A stretch of 13,580 bases of DNA from CAYZJK01 sp964479125 (GTDB lineage: Bacteria; Patescibacteriota; Saccharimonadia; Saccharimonadales; Saccharimonadaceae), in the NCBI GenBank assembly GCA_964479125.1, contig CAYZJK010000024.1:1-13580 (forward strand), written 5' to 3'. Below are positions 6,170-12,909 of this stretch, in pieces. The notes beneath the pieces were generated by a model, which had not been told where the DNA came from, ran no database searches, and was given only the letters and a program-made list of their open reading frames with translations. The position numbers and the translations under genes are program-made. Positions within the stretch are counted from its first letter, which is position 1. Each line of letters starts with the position of its first letter.

Positions 6170-7012
6170 ATGGAAAACACACCACGAACACCACAGAATC
6201 TACATGAAGTAGAGAATAGCCGTGAGCACCTGCCTACTTATGACATGACAGTGGCTAGTTATGAGGTTCCTTCAGCTCAGTCAAATATACCTGAAGGTAA
6301 GTTTGCCGTGCATGAAGATTTGATCGCCTATAAAAGCTCTGAATATTCTGTAAAAGTCATGCCTAATATCGAAGCCTCTCAGCAACAGTTATCTGCTATG
6401 GGGTTTGAGAATGCTGGGTCTGACTACGCAGTACCAGGCACCGGTGCTGAGCAAGGGAGTCGCGATCATGGTGAATTTAAAAACATCGACACAATGATGG
6501 CTTATAACCTAGCTGGTATGGATGCAGGACTAAAAGATATTGATTACTCCCGTCTAACTGACCAGCAAAGAAGTGATCTAGAGTCTATTGGTTTTCAGGG
6601 TGCGGCAGTACATAACCGAAGCCTCTTAACTGAGGGTGAGGCTAGCTATAGGATTTCAAGCGGTATGGACGCAGAGGACTTAGAGCGTAGGCTAGAAAAA
6701 GTCGGCACCTTCACCGAGACTACTGTACGCGTCAATCAAAACGGCGAAAAGGTTCCAGCTATTGCCTATACTGACCAGGCTGGTAATCAGGTGGTAGCAC
6801 CTAAGACTGAATCTTTATCTAATCTTATGGAGGATCTAGGTTATCGATGGGTGCCAGCTCCTGATTTCGACACTGATATTTACGGACAAGTTGAAAAGGC
6901 TAACAGCGAATTTGCGCCCGATGCGGCCGTAAAAACTAACTTACTTAACCAGTTTGTTGGCGGAAGGTTAGTTCAGACAGTGTTTAATAGTAATCGTCCT
7001 CAATACAACTAG
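6170..7012 (+). CDS. Hypothetical protein, 280 aa
   Basis: I do not recognise this protein. It is soluble and acidic, with no signal peptide, membrane helix or cysteine cluster. The N-terminal 60 residues look disordered and Pro/Ser-rich. Three short related segments are visible: QQQLSAMGFENAG (about 71-83), QRSDLESIGFQGAA (about 133-146) and LSNLMEDLGYRWVPA (about 216-230), each a helix with Leu at fixed spacing and then Gly-aromatic. These may be copies of one small unit. GAAAG and AAGAAA precede the ATG as a weak ribosome site. The gene is monocistronic with a hairpin terminator behind it. The composition matches its neighbours and gives no sign of recent transfer. Confidence 0.8.
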   Translation: MENTPRTPQNLHEVENSREHLPTYDMTVASYEVPSAQSNIPEGKFAVHEDLIAYKSSEYSVKVMPNIEASQQQLSAMGFENAGSDYAVPGTGAEQGSRDHGEFKNIDTMMAYNLAGMDAGLKDIDYSRLTDQQRSDLESIGFQGAAVHNRSLLTEGEASYRISSGMDAEDLERRLEKVGTFTETTVRVNQNGEKVPAIAYTDQAGNQVVAPKTESLSNLMEDLGYRWVPAPDFDTDIYGQVEKANSEFAPDAAVKTNLLNQFVGGRLVQTVFNSNRPQYN

Positions 7013-7029
7013 TCTAGCCTGAGTTATTG

Positions 7030-7064
7030 ATAAAATAGCCATCACTTTAAGGTGGCTATTTTAT
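7030..7064. terminator. Bidirectional-looking terminator hairpin
   Basis: ATAAAATAGCCA (7030-7041) pairs perfectly with TGGCTATTTTAT (7053-7064) around an 11-nt loop. The T run is inside the second arm, and the A run on the other side gives the minus strand the same property. Confidence 0.8.
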
Positions 7065-7131
7065 GTTCTACAAGGGCTGTAATGTTTATGCTAATATCTA
7101 AGCATAGTAATTACACATAGGTGAGGTAGTT

Positions 7132-7488
7132 ATGGGTCGTGAGATTAAATCGATTACCATTGGCCTAGCGGTTGATGAGGTTTAAGAGGTAGCTCGCTGG
7201 TATCAAACTTTACTCGGTGAAGTAGAAATGATCGAGCCAGCTCCCGGTGCGATTGAGTTAAAACTATGTAACAATGTGTGGCTTCAGCTGGATGATACGG
7301 GCTACCTAGAGGTTGGTGGTAAATCATCTGTACTTAGGCTCGAAACGGATAATATAGAGTCAACCTACAAGACAGTTAAAGATTTAGCTGGGGAGGTGGA
7401 TGAGATGGAAGATGTTGAAGGTGGGTTAAAGTGCCTCGACTTTAAAGACCCGTACGGCAACATGTTATCTTGCTGTCAGATGGCCTAA
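7132..7488 (+). pseudogene. VOC/glyoxalase-type protein interrupted by one in-frame stop
   Basis: A good ribosome site (AGGTGAGG) precedes the ATG at 7132. The frame reads GREIKSITIGLAVDEV, a TAA stop at 7183-7185, then EVARWYQTLLGEVEMIEP and on to FKDPYGNMLSCCQMA at 7488, with no further break. This is the layout of a single vicinal-oxygen-chelate domain of 118 codons: first strand, the ARWYQTLLG helix, WLQLDD strand, the FKDPYGN turn near the end. In VOC proteins the stopped position is often Glu or Lys, so a single change from GAA or AAA would explain it. The His/Glu metal ligands are poorly kept. Restart at ATG 7228 would lose the first third of the fold. Confidence 0.72.
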
Positions 7489-7501
7489 TAATTAAATCTG
7501 T

Positions 7502-7532
7502 AAAAGACAGACCTGGAGCGGGGCTGTCTTTT
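7502..7532 (+). terminator. Terminator after the VOC-type gene
   Basis: AAAAGACAG (7502-7510) pairs with CTGTCTTTT (7524-7532) around a GC-rich 13-nt loop, with the T run ending the second arm. Confidence 0.8.
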
Positions 7533-7561
7533 GCTGCCTACTCAAGCTGGTCAAACAGTAA

Positions 7562-7567
7562 TATAAT
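7562..7567 (+). promoter_or_regulatory. -10 box of a probable leaderless transcript (exonuclease-nuclease gene)
   Basis: TATAAT ends 8 nt before the ATG at 7576. The intervening AGTAGTAG has no Shine-Dalgarno match at usable spacing. Confidence 0.6.
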
Positions 7568-7575
7568 AGTAGTAG

Positions 7576-8946
7576 ATGTTTGACTTCCCTGTGGTGTTTG
7601 TAGATATAGAAACAACTGGAAGAAGTTGGCGTAATAGTCGAGTTCTTGAAGTGGCGGCTGTTCGTTATGAGAATAGTCAGGTAGTAAAAGAATTTAACAC
7701 CCTACTTAACCCAAACGAACGCATACCGGGCCTTATTAAATCTATTACAGGTATTTCTGATGCTGACGTGGTTGATGCGCCAGAGTTTGTTGATATAGCG
7801 GATCAGCTACTTGATATTTTAAACGGCGCAGTCTTTGTGGCTCACAACGTGCGATTTGACTACTCATTCTTAAAGCAAGAATTTAGGATGATTGGCGAAC
7901 AGTTTAATCCAAAGCTACTCTGTACAGTTAGACTATCGCGAAGGCTTTACCCCAACCAACGAGGTCATAGCCTAGAGAAGCTAATTGCCAGACATTCGAT
8001 TCCAGTGCGTGATAGGCATCGAGCGCTAGAAGACGCTAGAGCCTTAGTTTATTTTACTGAGAAGGTTTATGAGGAGTTTGGTTCAGAGGTGTTTGAGGAG
8101 GCTATTAAGCACCAGTTAAGGACTCAGTACCTGCCACCACACCTAGATATTGAGGAGCTTAATGGTATAGGGGATATACCTGGTGTATATATATTTAGGG
8201 ACGACTCTAATACTCCAATATATATCGGTAAGAGTATCACGCTTCGTAAGCGTATATTGTCTCACTTCCAGTCGACTCTACCCAAAGAAATTAGAATAAG
8301 TCAGCAAGTTCACCGAGTTGAGACTATTCCAACTGGAAGTGAATTAGCGGCGTTAATTATGGAGTCTAAGTTAATTAAAGAACTCAAACCAATTCATAAT
8401 CGACTACTTAGACGAGTTTCTTCTTATGTAATGCTAATAAAAACTGAAGATAATGGCTATGCTACTTTAGCAATTAAGCAGGGCCAGATAGATGAAGGGT
8501 CTGATCTAGCGTCAATCTACGGTGTATTTGCGAACCGTATGAAGGCTAAAGCAAAGCTTGATGAGTTAACTCGAACATTTCAGTTATGTCCAAAATTAAT
8601 GGGTCTAGAGAAGTTTCGTGGAGCGTGTTTCTCTTATTCGCTAGGTAGGTGCAAGGGTGCCTGTATTGGAGAGGAGTCGACTCAGTCGTACAACCAACGC
8701 TTTGAAGTTGCTCTCGAGGTTAGTAAGCTGTCCGAGTGGCCGTATGAGGGCGCTATCGCTGTACCGGTAAACGAGGAGGGTGAGCAAGTGTTGATTAACA
8801 ACTGGATCATTCAAGGTTTTGTTGATTCAGAAGGGTATCCAGTTATAAATGAAACTGAGCCAGGGTTTGATTTAGATGAATATAAGATAATAAGAAGATT
8901 TATCAGAGAGAATAAGCATCTGATAAATTTTGACCCGAATTATTGA
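7576..8946 (+). CDS. DEDDh 3'-5' exonuclease fused to a UvrC/Cho-like GIY-YIG nuclease
   Basis: This 456-aa protein joins two nuclease domains. Residues 5-170 are a DnaQ-type DEDDh exonuclease: Asp10 and Glu12 in VDIETTG, AHNVRFD (Asp95), and His148/Asp153 in HRALEDA. Residues 200-275 are a GIY-YIG domain: GVYIFRDD, PIYIGKS, Arg224 and Glu263 in LIMESKLIKELKP. A UvrC/Cho-like cysteine-bearing segment follows (Cys338, Cys351, Cys359, Cys363; FSYSLGRCKGACIG). All key residues are present, so both activities are plausible. Such fusions are known in other bacteria, notably Actinobacteria, and are thought to act in DNA repair by incision plus end trimming. The helix-hairpin-helix and RNase H-like half of true UvrC is absent. 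The gene is alone, with a leaderless-type start. Confidence 0.93.
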   Translation: MFDFPVVFVDIETTGRSWRNSRVLEVAAVRYENSQVVKEFNTLLNPNERIPGLIKSITGISDADVVDAPEFVDIADQLLDILNGAVFVAHNVRFDYSFLKQEFRMIGEQFNPKLLCTVRLSRRLYPNQRGHSLEKLIARHSIPVRDRHRALEDARALVYFTEKVYEEFGSEVFEEAIKHQLRTQYLPPHLDIEELNGIGDIPGVYIFRDDSNTPIYIGKSITLRKRILSHFQSTLPKEIRISQQVHRVETIPTGSELAALIMESKLIKELKPIHNRLLRRVSSYVMLIKTEDNGYATLAIKQGQIDEGSDLASIYGVFANRMKAKAKLDELTRTFQLCPKLMGLEKFRGACFSYSLGRCKGACIGEESTQSYNQRFEVALEVSKLSEWPYEGAIAVPVNEEGEQVLINNWIIQGFVDSEGYPVINETEPGFDLDEYKIIRRFIRENKHLINFDPNY

Positions 8947-8998
8947 TAGCTCTATTAACTTAATCTTCCTCAGGGTTTCTAATGAATAAGTATCTGTT

Positions 8999-9004
8999 TA
9001 TAAT
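8999..9004 (+). promoter_or_regulatory. -10 box of a probable leaderless transcript (ISLG-repeat gene)
   Basis: TATAAT ends 6 nt before the ATG at 9011, with the bases TTAGGT in between. Confidence 0.55.
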
Positions 9005-9010
9005 TTAGGT

Positions 9011-9238
9011 ATGGCTAAGAAAAGTAATGATGACAGGCCTGAGAATAGTTCATCGAGTCAATTGGCTATTGCAATATCCCTAGGTATATCACTTGGAATT
9101 TCATTCGGTGTTATTTTAGGGTTAGTGGTGCTGGATAATATTGGACTAGGTATATCGCTAGGTATTTCTCTAGGTGTTATTGTCGGTGCAGTTTACGCGA
9201 GTCGGAAGTCGAGCGAGACTAGAGACGACGAGAAGTAG
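9011..9238 (+). CDS. Small membrane protein with ISLG repeats
   Basis: This 75-aa protein has a charged head (AKKSNDDRPENSSSS), two transmembrane helices (about residues 17-40 and 43-63) and a charged tail (SRKSSETRDDEK). Both helices are built from the unit ISLG/ISFG repeated two to three times, followed by GVI(L/V)G, so the second helix looks like a duplicate of the first. The regular Gly every four residues would make one smooth helix face for tight helix packing, as in glycine-zipper proteins. Similar low-complexity membrane proteins occur in several phyla without a known role. It is followed within 21 nt by the FKBP gene, which has its own -10 box. Confidence 0.72.
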   Translation: MAKKSNDDRPENSSSSQLAIAISLGISLGISFGVILGLVVLDNIGLGISLGISLGVIVGAVYASRKSSETRDDEK

Positions 9239-9247
9239 AATACTCGG

Positions 9248-9253
9248 TATAAT
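9248..9253 (+). promoter_or_regulatory. -10 box of a probable leaderless transcript (FKBP gene)
   Basis: TATAAT ends 6 nt before the ATG at 9260. It lies in the 21-nt gap after the preceding gene, so the FKBP gene appears to have its own start site within a tight tandem arrangement. Confidence 0.6.
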
Positions 9254-9259
9254 AGATCC

Positions 9260-9637
9260 ATGACTAAATACGAAGGAACTAAACTAGACGGCTTTGAGCC
9301 AATTAAAAAAGTAACTGAACTTGAAGTAATTGACCGTGAGGTTGGTACTGGTGAGGAAGTTCAAGAAGGTGCTACAGTAACCGCTCACTACACCGGTGCG
9401 CTATGTAAGAATGGAGTTATCTTCCAGAGTTCACATGACTTTGGAGATGCAATTTCTTTCCCGCTTAACGGTGTGATTGAAGGATGGCGTCTCGGTGTAC
9501 CTGGCATGAAAGTAGGTGGTTGGCGACGAATAATTATCCCAGCTGAGCTGGCATACGGTGCAAGCTCACCAGCTCCGAACATTCCAGCTAACAGCGACCT
9601 TGTGTTCGATATCGAACTAGTAGCTGTTAAGCAGTAG
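9260..9637 (+). CDS. FKBP-type peptidyl-prolyl cis-trans isomerase, cytosolic
   Basis: This 125-aa protein is a single FKBP domain that catalyses cis-trans isomerisation at Xaa-Pro bonds. The pocket is mostly kept: Tyr44 (AHYTG), Phe55, Val72-Ile73, Trp76 (VIEGWRLGV), Tyr99 (ELAYG) and Phe116. Position 56 is Gln (FQSS) in place of the usual Asp (FDSS, Asp37 of FKBP12), which may reduce activity or change ligand binding. There is no signal peptide, so it is a cytosolic folding helper. It carries a 20-residue N-terminal extension of unknown purpose. The gene sits between a membrane protein and a phosphatase-like gene and has its own leaderless-type promoter and terminator. Confidence 0.93.
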   Translation: MTKYEGTKLDGFEPIKKVTELEVIDREVGTGEEVQEGATVTAHYTGALCKNGVIFQSSHDFGDAISFPLNGVIEGWRLGVPGMKVGGWRRIIIPAELAYGASSPAPNIPANSDLVFDIELVAVKQ

Positions 9638-9658
9638 GCAGTATCAAGATTAACCTGT

Positions 9659-9686
9659 AAACCAGAGACATAGTTCTCTGGTTTTT
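9659..9686 (+). terminator. Terminator after the FKBP gene
   Basis: AAACCAGAGA (9659-9668) pairs perfectly with TCTCTGGTTT (9675-9684) around a 6-nt loop, and the T run continues to 9686. Confidence 0.92.
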
Positions 9687-9719
9687 CATCTCTAATTAGA
9701 CTAGATTGATAAAACATTA

Positions 9720-9725
9720 TATAAT
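9720..9725 (+). promoter_or_regulatory. -10 box of a probable leaderless transcript (PP2C-like gene)
   Basis: TATAAT ends 7 nt before the ATG at 9733, with ATAGGTA in between; AGG is too close to the ATG to be an ordinary ribosome site. Confidence 0.55.
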
Positions 9726-9732
9726 ATAGGTA

Positions 9733-10728
9733 ATGAAAGAAATTTTTCGCTCATTGCCGGCTGGTGATAAAACAGAATTCGCTATCTATGGACGAGCTGT
9801 TAACGGCGAAGCAAGAGTGGTAGATGATGAAACTACTTTAATCGGGCAGGATGTAGCTTTAGCGCTACCTACTCGTGATGCCGCCGCAGTCTTTGACGGA
9901 GCCGGAGGCGCCACTGATGTAGGTTCGCCTGAGAAAGCTGCCTTAACGTCTGCAAAAGTCTTTAGAGACTATATTTATGAGGGTGGTGATGATTTAAATG
10001 AGGCCCTTAGTGAGATTAGGTTAGCGGTTGAGTCTGATGAGGAGAGCGGAGTCTGTGTCGGGACTATAGCTTTAGTTAAAGATGGTAAGGTTAAGTCGCT
10101 CAATGTAGGTGACACTTCGGCATTTATTTATGACACTAAGGCTGAGGATGTTACCTTTGCAGCTAAGCAACAAACTAGTTTTGGTCAACCTGATAATTAT
10201 ATCGGCCGTAAAGGGCTATATATGCCAGATATCAAGAGTGGGAGCTTTAGTGAGTTTAAGTACGACGATGGTAGTGAGCTTTACTTAATGTCTGATGGTG
10301 TTAGTGGTCATCTAGATCAAGGTAAAGAGATGCAAGGCTATCATTTTAAGGCTGCCCACTATGACTATCAGCTAATTCAGGCGGCAAGGGAGCAGTATCC
10401 CGAACTGGAAGATCGAATTCAGTCTGAGCTAGATAAGGTTGAGGCGCGGCAGTTGAGAGAAGGTCAGTTCTACGAAAATACAAACGAGTTCGATGAATTA
10501 AGCTACGATAGCCCTGAGTTAGAGGATGCGACTAAATTTACGCTTGATAGGGTTGATTGGGGTGTATGGTTTGAGATAGTTGAACCGATGATTAAAAGGC
10601 TTAAAGTCGAGCCAAAGTTAGGTAGGCGAGCGCTTCTAAAGAGCCTGGTAGATAAGCCGATTGCCTGCGAGTACGAACGACCTCGACCAGACGACGCCAC
10701 TATTGTCTACGCAAAGTTACGTAAGTAG
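9733..10728 (+). CDS. Divergent PP2C/PPM-type protein phosphatase
   Basis: This 331-aa protein keeps the ordered motifs of metal-dependent Ser/Thr phosphatases: IGQD (Asp40), VFDGAGGA (Asp55-Gly56), a GTIAL strand and SLNVGDTSAF (Asp127), LYLMSDGVSG (Asp188-Gly189) and RPDDATIVYAKL (Asp320-Asp321). The family dephosphorylates Ser/Thr residues using two metal ions held by these aspartates. About 130 residues, rich in Glu and Arg, separate the SDG and DD motifs, longer than usual, and may be a regulatory insert. No membrane helix is present, so it acts in the cytosol. No partner kinase is seen in the window. The surface-protein gene follows after 51 nt. Family membership is a moderately confident motif call. 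Confidence 0.75.
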   Translation: MKEIFRSLPAGDKTEFAIYGRAVNGEARVVDDETTLIGQDVALALPTRDAAAVFDGAGGATDVGSPEKAALTSAKVFRDYIYEGGDDLNEALSEIRLAVESDEESGVCVGTIALVKDGKVKSLNVGDTSAFIYDTKAEDVTFAAKQQTSFGQPDNYIGRKGLYMPDIKSGSFSEFKYDDGSELYLMSDGVSGHLDQGKEMQGYHFKAAHYDYQLIQAAREQYPELEDRIQSELDKVEARQLREGQFYENTNEFDELSYDSPELEDATKFTLDRVDWGVWFEIVEPMIKRLKVEPKLGRRALLKSLVDKPIACEYERPRPDDATIVYAKLRK

Positions 10729-10779
10729 ATGTACGGGTAATCAATTGGCATATCTCTTGGTATGATGGAGGTATAGCTA

Positions 10780-12531
10780 ATGACGAGGAGGGTCAATATA
10801 AAACGAAACGTGACGTTACTAAGTTTTACTGTAACTCTGTTATTTGCTTTAATTTTAACTTTCCCTAGTAAGTCGATGGCCCTGCCGTTACCTAAAACTC
10901 TAATAGAAGAGGTGAGGTTGGATCGAGACACCAAGATAATAAATTTTCATAATCTAGGTGATAAAGCCCCAGATGATGCTCGTCACTTAATTGTAGAAAT
11001 CTATACAGCTACTAAGGGTGCTCAAGCTGATACGGTGTCAGTAGAGTTAACCTTCAACTACGGTGCAGACGGTGGATATATTAACCGGCATTTAGTTGGT
11101 GAGGCTGACCAGCTATACACTAACTTGAACTCGTCGGCACGATCAGCTGAAATACTAACTCTACCAGTTAGACAGGAGGCTAAGTTCGGCAGTAGCAGGG
11201 CTTTTATACCGTGGGCTTTTCTAGATAATCAAAGTAAGCACGTTTTATCTCAATCGGGTGTAGGTGGAGACTACGCTTCGTCTAGTATGGCGCACTGGAA
11301 TTCACTAGAGCCAATCGAATCAATTGGTCTTTCTTTAAAGGATGAATATAAGTTTAGTGAAGGGTCGTTAATTCAAGTTTATGCGATTGATGAGACTTAT
11401 CGAATTGATGAGCAGGTTATCACTCAAGATAGTAACCGCTTAGATTTCAATAATCTACCCCAAGATAAAGAGGGGTTAATAGTAATCGGTCAGACCAGAG
11501 CTAGTGAAGTAAACCCCTTAAGAAGGGGTGATAGAGTTTGGTATACCGCTAATGGTGATAATAATAATTCTAATTACCAGGTTCAGCGTCTAACCGGTGA
11601 GGCGCCAGTTTATAACTTGTTAAATCTAGGATCAGATAAGCTGCTGCTTGATCAGATGCAGGAGCCAAGAGTGGGTTGGAATACGGCCACTGAAGCTCCG
11701 GAAGGGTCGTTTGGTCCGTGGTTACTTCACTTCTCTGAATACACAAACAATGATTTCTGGCGGAGTTTTATGTCTCTGCATGGCGCTAATGACAGTCACT
11801 ACGATCCAGTTGGTAATGAGTCTGGTCGCTGGAAGAGTGTCGATAGTATTAAGGATTTAAGCTTTTATCCTCAAGCGAGCGACAACTTCTTGGCCGGGTC
11901 TCGCATTGGAATCTATAGTACTAAGAAGTCAGATATTAGGTATGTCGTAGAAAATAAGGGTGAGACGGAGGTGAGGCTCGATCTACCGGCTAGCTTTGAT
12001 AGTGCTGAGCTACAGGTTAATGCTAAGTCGATAGCCGATGGGCTGGAGGATGAACTAATTATAGAGTTTAACGACCAGTCTGATGCTAATAACTATTTAA
12101 ATCAAACCATATGGGCGCTTGATGGTGATGGTGGAGCTTACCGAGAAAACTCTAATAGTTTAGGTGTGTTGCCAGCTAAGAGTTATGGAGAGAGGATATA
12201 TTCTAGTATCTACGGATCTATTAGAGGGCTCAGTAGTGAGGTTAAGACTAGCACTCATGCCTACGGCGGTGTGCCGGCAGAAGGAAGGGTAAGATCTACG
12301 GCAGTAGAGAGTCGTGATGTTGAGCGGGTGTCTAGCGTTACATTTAGGACTAAGAGTGGAGAGGCTTTTAGGCCAGGTAGTGTGTTTACGGTTTGGGTTG
12401 AAGATCCATATAGCAACAACGCTCAAGGCGAAGGCATAATCTCTGAGTTTAACCCACGAGCAGCACTGCTCGTGTTGGCGTTAGTAGTGGGAGCAATTGC
12501 TCTCAGTGTCAGTTTATATTTTAGAAAGTAA
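10780..12531 (+). CDS. Membrane-anchored surface protein with three phage-structural-like modules
   Basis: This 583-aa protein begins with a basic signal peptide (residues 1-34, likely cut after SMA). It ends with a transmembrane helix (about 560-580) followed by FRK, so the body faces outside. The body holds three divergent copies of one beta-rich module, at about 53-204, 220-380 and 397-541. Each opens with an F-NLP- or DLPA-like strand and a strand such as LIVEIYTAT, LIVIGQTRA or LQVNAKSIA. Each then has an FNxxxxxNY-type turn (GADGGYINR, ANGDNNNSNYQ, FNDQSDANNYL) and closes with I.SI/V-x-F...F..GS.I.VY (e.g. NFLAGSRIGIYS, AFRPGSVFTVWV). This matches modules I associate with phage virion proteins. 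GGAGG is 8 nt before the ATG. Function is unknown; adhesion or a host-contact role is inference. Confidence 0.75.
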   Translation: MTRRVNIKRNVTLLSFTVTLLFALILTFPSKSMALPLPKTLIEEVRLDRDTKIINFHNLGDKAPDDARHLIVEIYTATKGAQADTVSVELTFNYGADGGYINRHLVGEADQLYTNLNSSARSAEILTLPVRQEAKFGSSRAFIPWAFLDNQSKHVLSQSGVGGDYASSSMAHWNSLEPIESIGLSLKDEYKFSEGSLIQVYAIDETYRIDEQVITQDSNRLDFNNLPQDKEGLIVIGQTRASEVNPLRRGDRVWYTANGDNNNSNYQVQRLTGEAPVYNLLNLGSDKLLLDQMQEPRVGWNTATEAPEGSFGPWLLHFSEYTNNDFWRSFMSLHGANDSHYDPVGNESGRWKSVDSIKDLSFYPQASDNFLAGSRIGIYSTKKSDIRYVVENKGETEVRLDLPASFDSAELQVNAKSIADGLEDELIIEFNDQSDANNYLNQTIWALDGDGGAYRENSNSLGVLPAKSYGERIYSSIYGSIRGLSSEVKTSTHAYGGVPAEGRVRSTAVESRDVERVSSVTFRTKSGEAFRPGSVFTVWVEDPYSNNAQGEGIISEFNPRAALLVLALVVGAIALSVSLYFRK

Positions 12532-12563
12532 GCTCTCCTATTAAGGTAGGCTGTAGCGCTTTA

Positions 12564-12581
12564 TTGATGAAATTACATCAA
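12564..12581. promoter_or_regulatory. Perfect 6-bp dyad, possible operator
   Basis: TTGATG-AAATTA-CATCAA is an 18-bp dyad with perfect 6-bp arms and a 6-bp AT spacer, lying about 65 bp upstream of a candidate -10 box. The size suits a dimeric regulator. Confidence 0.4.
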
Positions 12582-12600
12582 ATTGCTATCGTATAGGCTC

Positions 12601-12624
12601 GTCCAATTAATAGACATGTTGGAC
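12601..12624. promoter_or_regulatory. GTCCAA-N12-TTGGAC dyad over the candidate -35
   Basis: The 6-bp arms at 12601-12606 and 12619-12624 are perfect reverse complements. The dyad covers the TTAATA (12607-12612) proposed as -35, so a bound regulator would block or guide polymerase. Confidence 0.4.
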
Positions 12625-12634
12625 AGAATATAAA
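12607..12634 (+). promoter_or_regulatory. Candidate promoter of the small one-helix protein
   Basis: TTAATA (12607-12612, 4 of 6 to consensus) and TATAAA (12629-12634) are spaced by 16 bp. The leader to ATG 12683 would be about 40 nt. Confidence 0.45.
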
Positions 12635-12682
12635 ATCTATACAGCAAAGAGTCCATACAAACAGGGAAGAGGCTGCAAGAAA

Positions 12683-12880
12683 ATGCATATTCGTGAAGAG
12701 TATCGCATGGCCAGTACAATAACTGGCGAACTGCAGGACTTAGACCTGGTTCAGTATCGCGACAATCTAACACCATCAGATCGGGTTAAGTTAAATCTAT
12801 GGATGGTCGGGACGACCATTGCAGGATTATGCTTACTGGGTTGGATCTTAATAAGCGTTAATCCGTCTAAGGCAGGATGA
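12683..12880 (+). CDS. Small single-helix membrane protein, 65 aa
   Basis: I do not recognise this protein. A charged N-terminal half (HIREEYRMASTITGELQ, then QYRDNLTPSDRVKLN) is followed by one transmembrane helix (about residues 39-59, LWMVGTTIAGLCLLGWILIS) and a short tail ending SKAG. The distribution of charge places the N-terminus in the cytosol. Two starts are possible: ATG 12683 with AGAGG 10 nt upstream, and ATG 12707 with GAAGAG 6 nt upstream. The longer form is listed. It lies just before the decayed GH16 gene in the same direction; whether the two were once related functionally cannot be told. Confidence 0.55.
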   Translation: MHIREEYRMASTITGELQDLDLVQYRDNLTPSDRVKLNLWMVGTTIAGLCLLGWILISVNPSKAG

Positions 12881-12909
12881 GTAGTTATTGGGTTGATGTT
12901 TTCAATTAA

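Larger units (their letters stand above)
12532..12682. other. Intergenic regulatory region with two dyads
   Basis: No gene is visible. The region contains two inverted repeats (12564-12581 and 12601-12624) and a candidate promoter for the small membrane-protein gene. A weak CCTA/TAGG hairpin at 12548-12561 is too short to call a terminator. Confidence 0.4.

Noticed and set aside
9388..9717. A 109-codon minus-strand frame over the FKBP gene
   Set aside because: It lies opposite a clear FKBP domain and a terminator, with no ribosome site and no recognisable motif; it is a shadow of the real gene.
12160..12426. An 88-codon minus-strand frame inside the 583-aa gene
   Set aside because: It is fully contained in an intact long gene, rich in Thr/His/Trp without a domain pattern, and has no start signals.
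10780..12531. A prophage region
   Set aside because: Apart from the phage-like modules there is no integrase, terminase, portal, capsid or attachment repeat, and the protein has a signal peptide and a membrane anchor.
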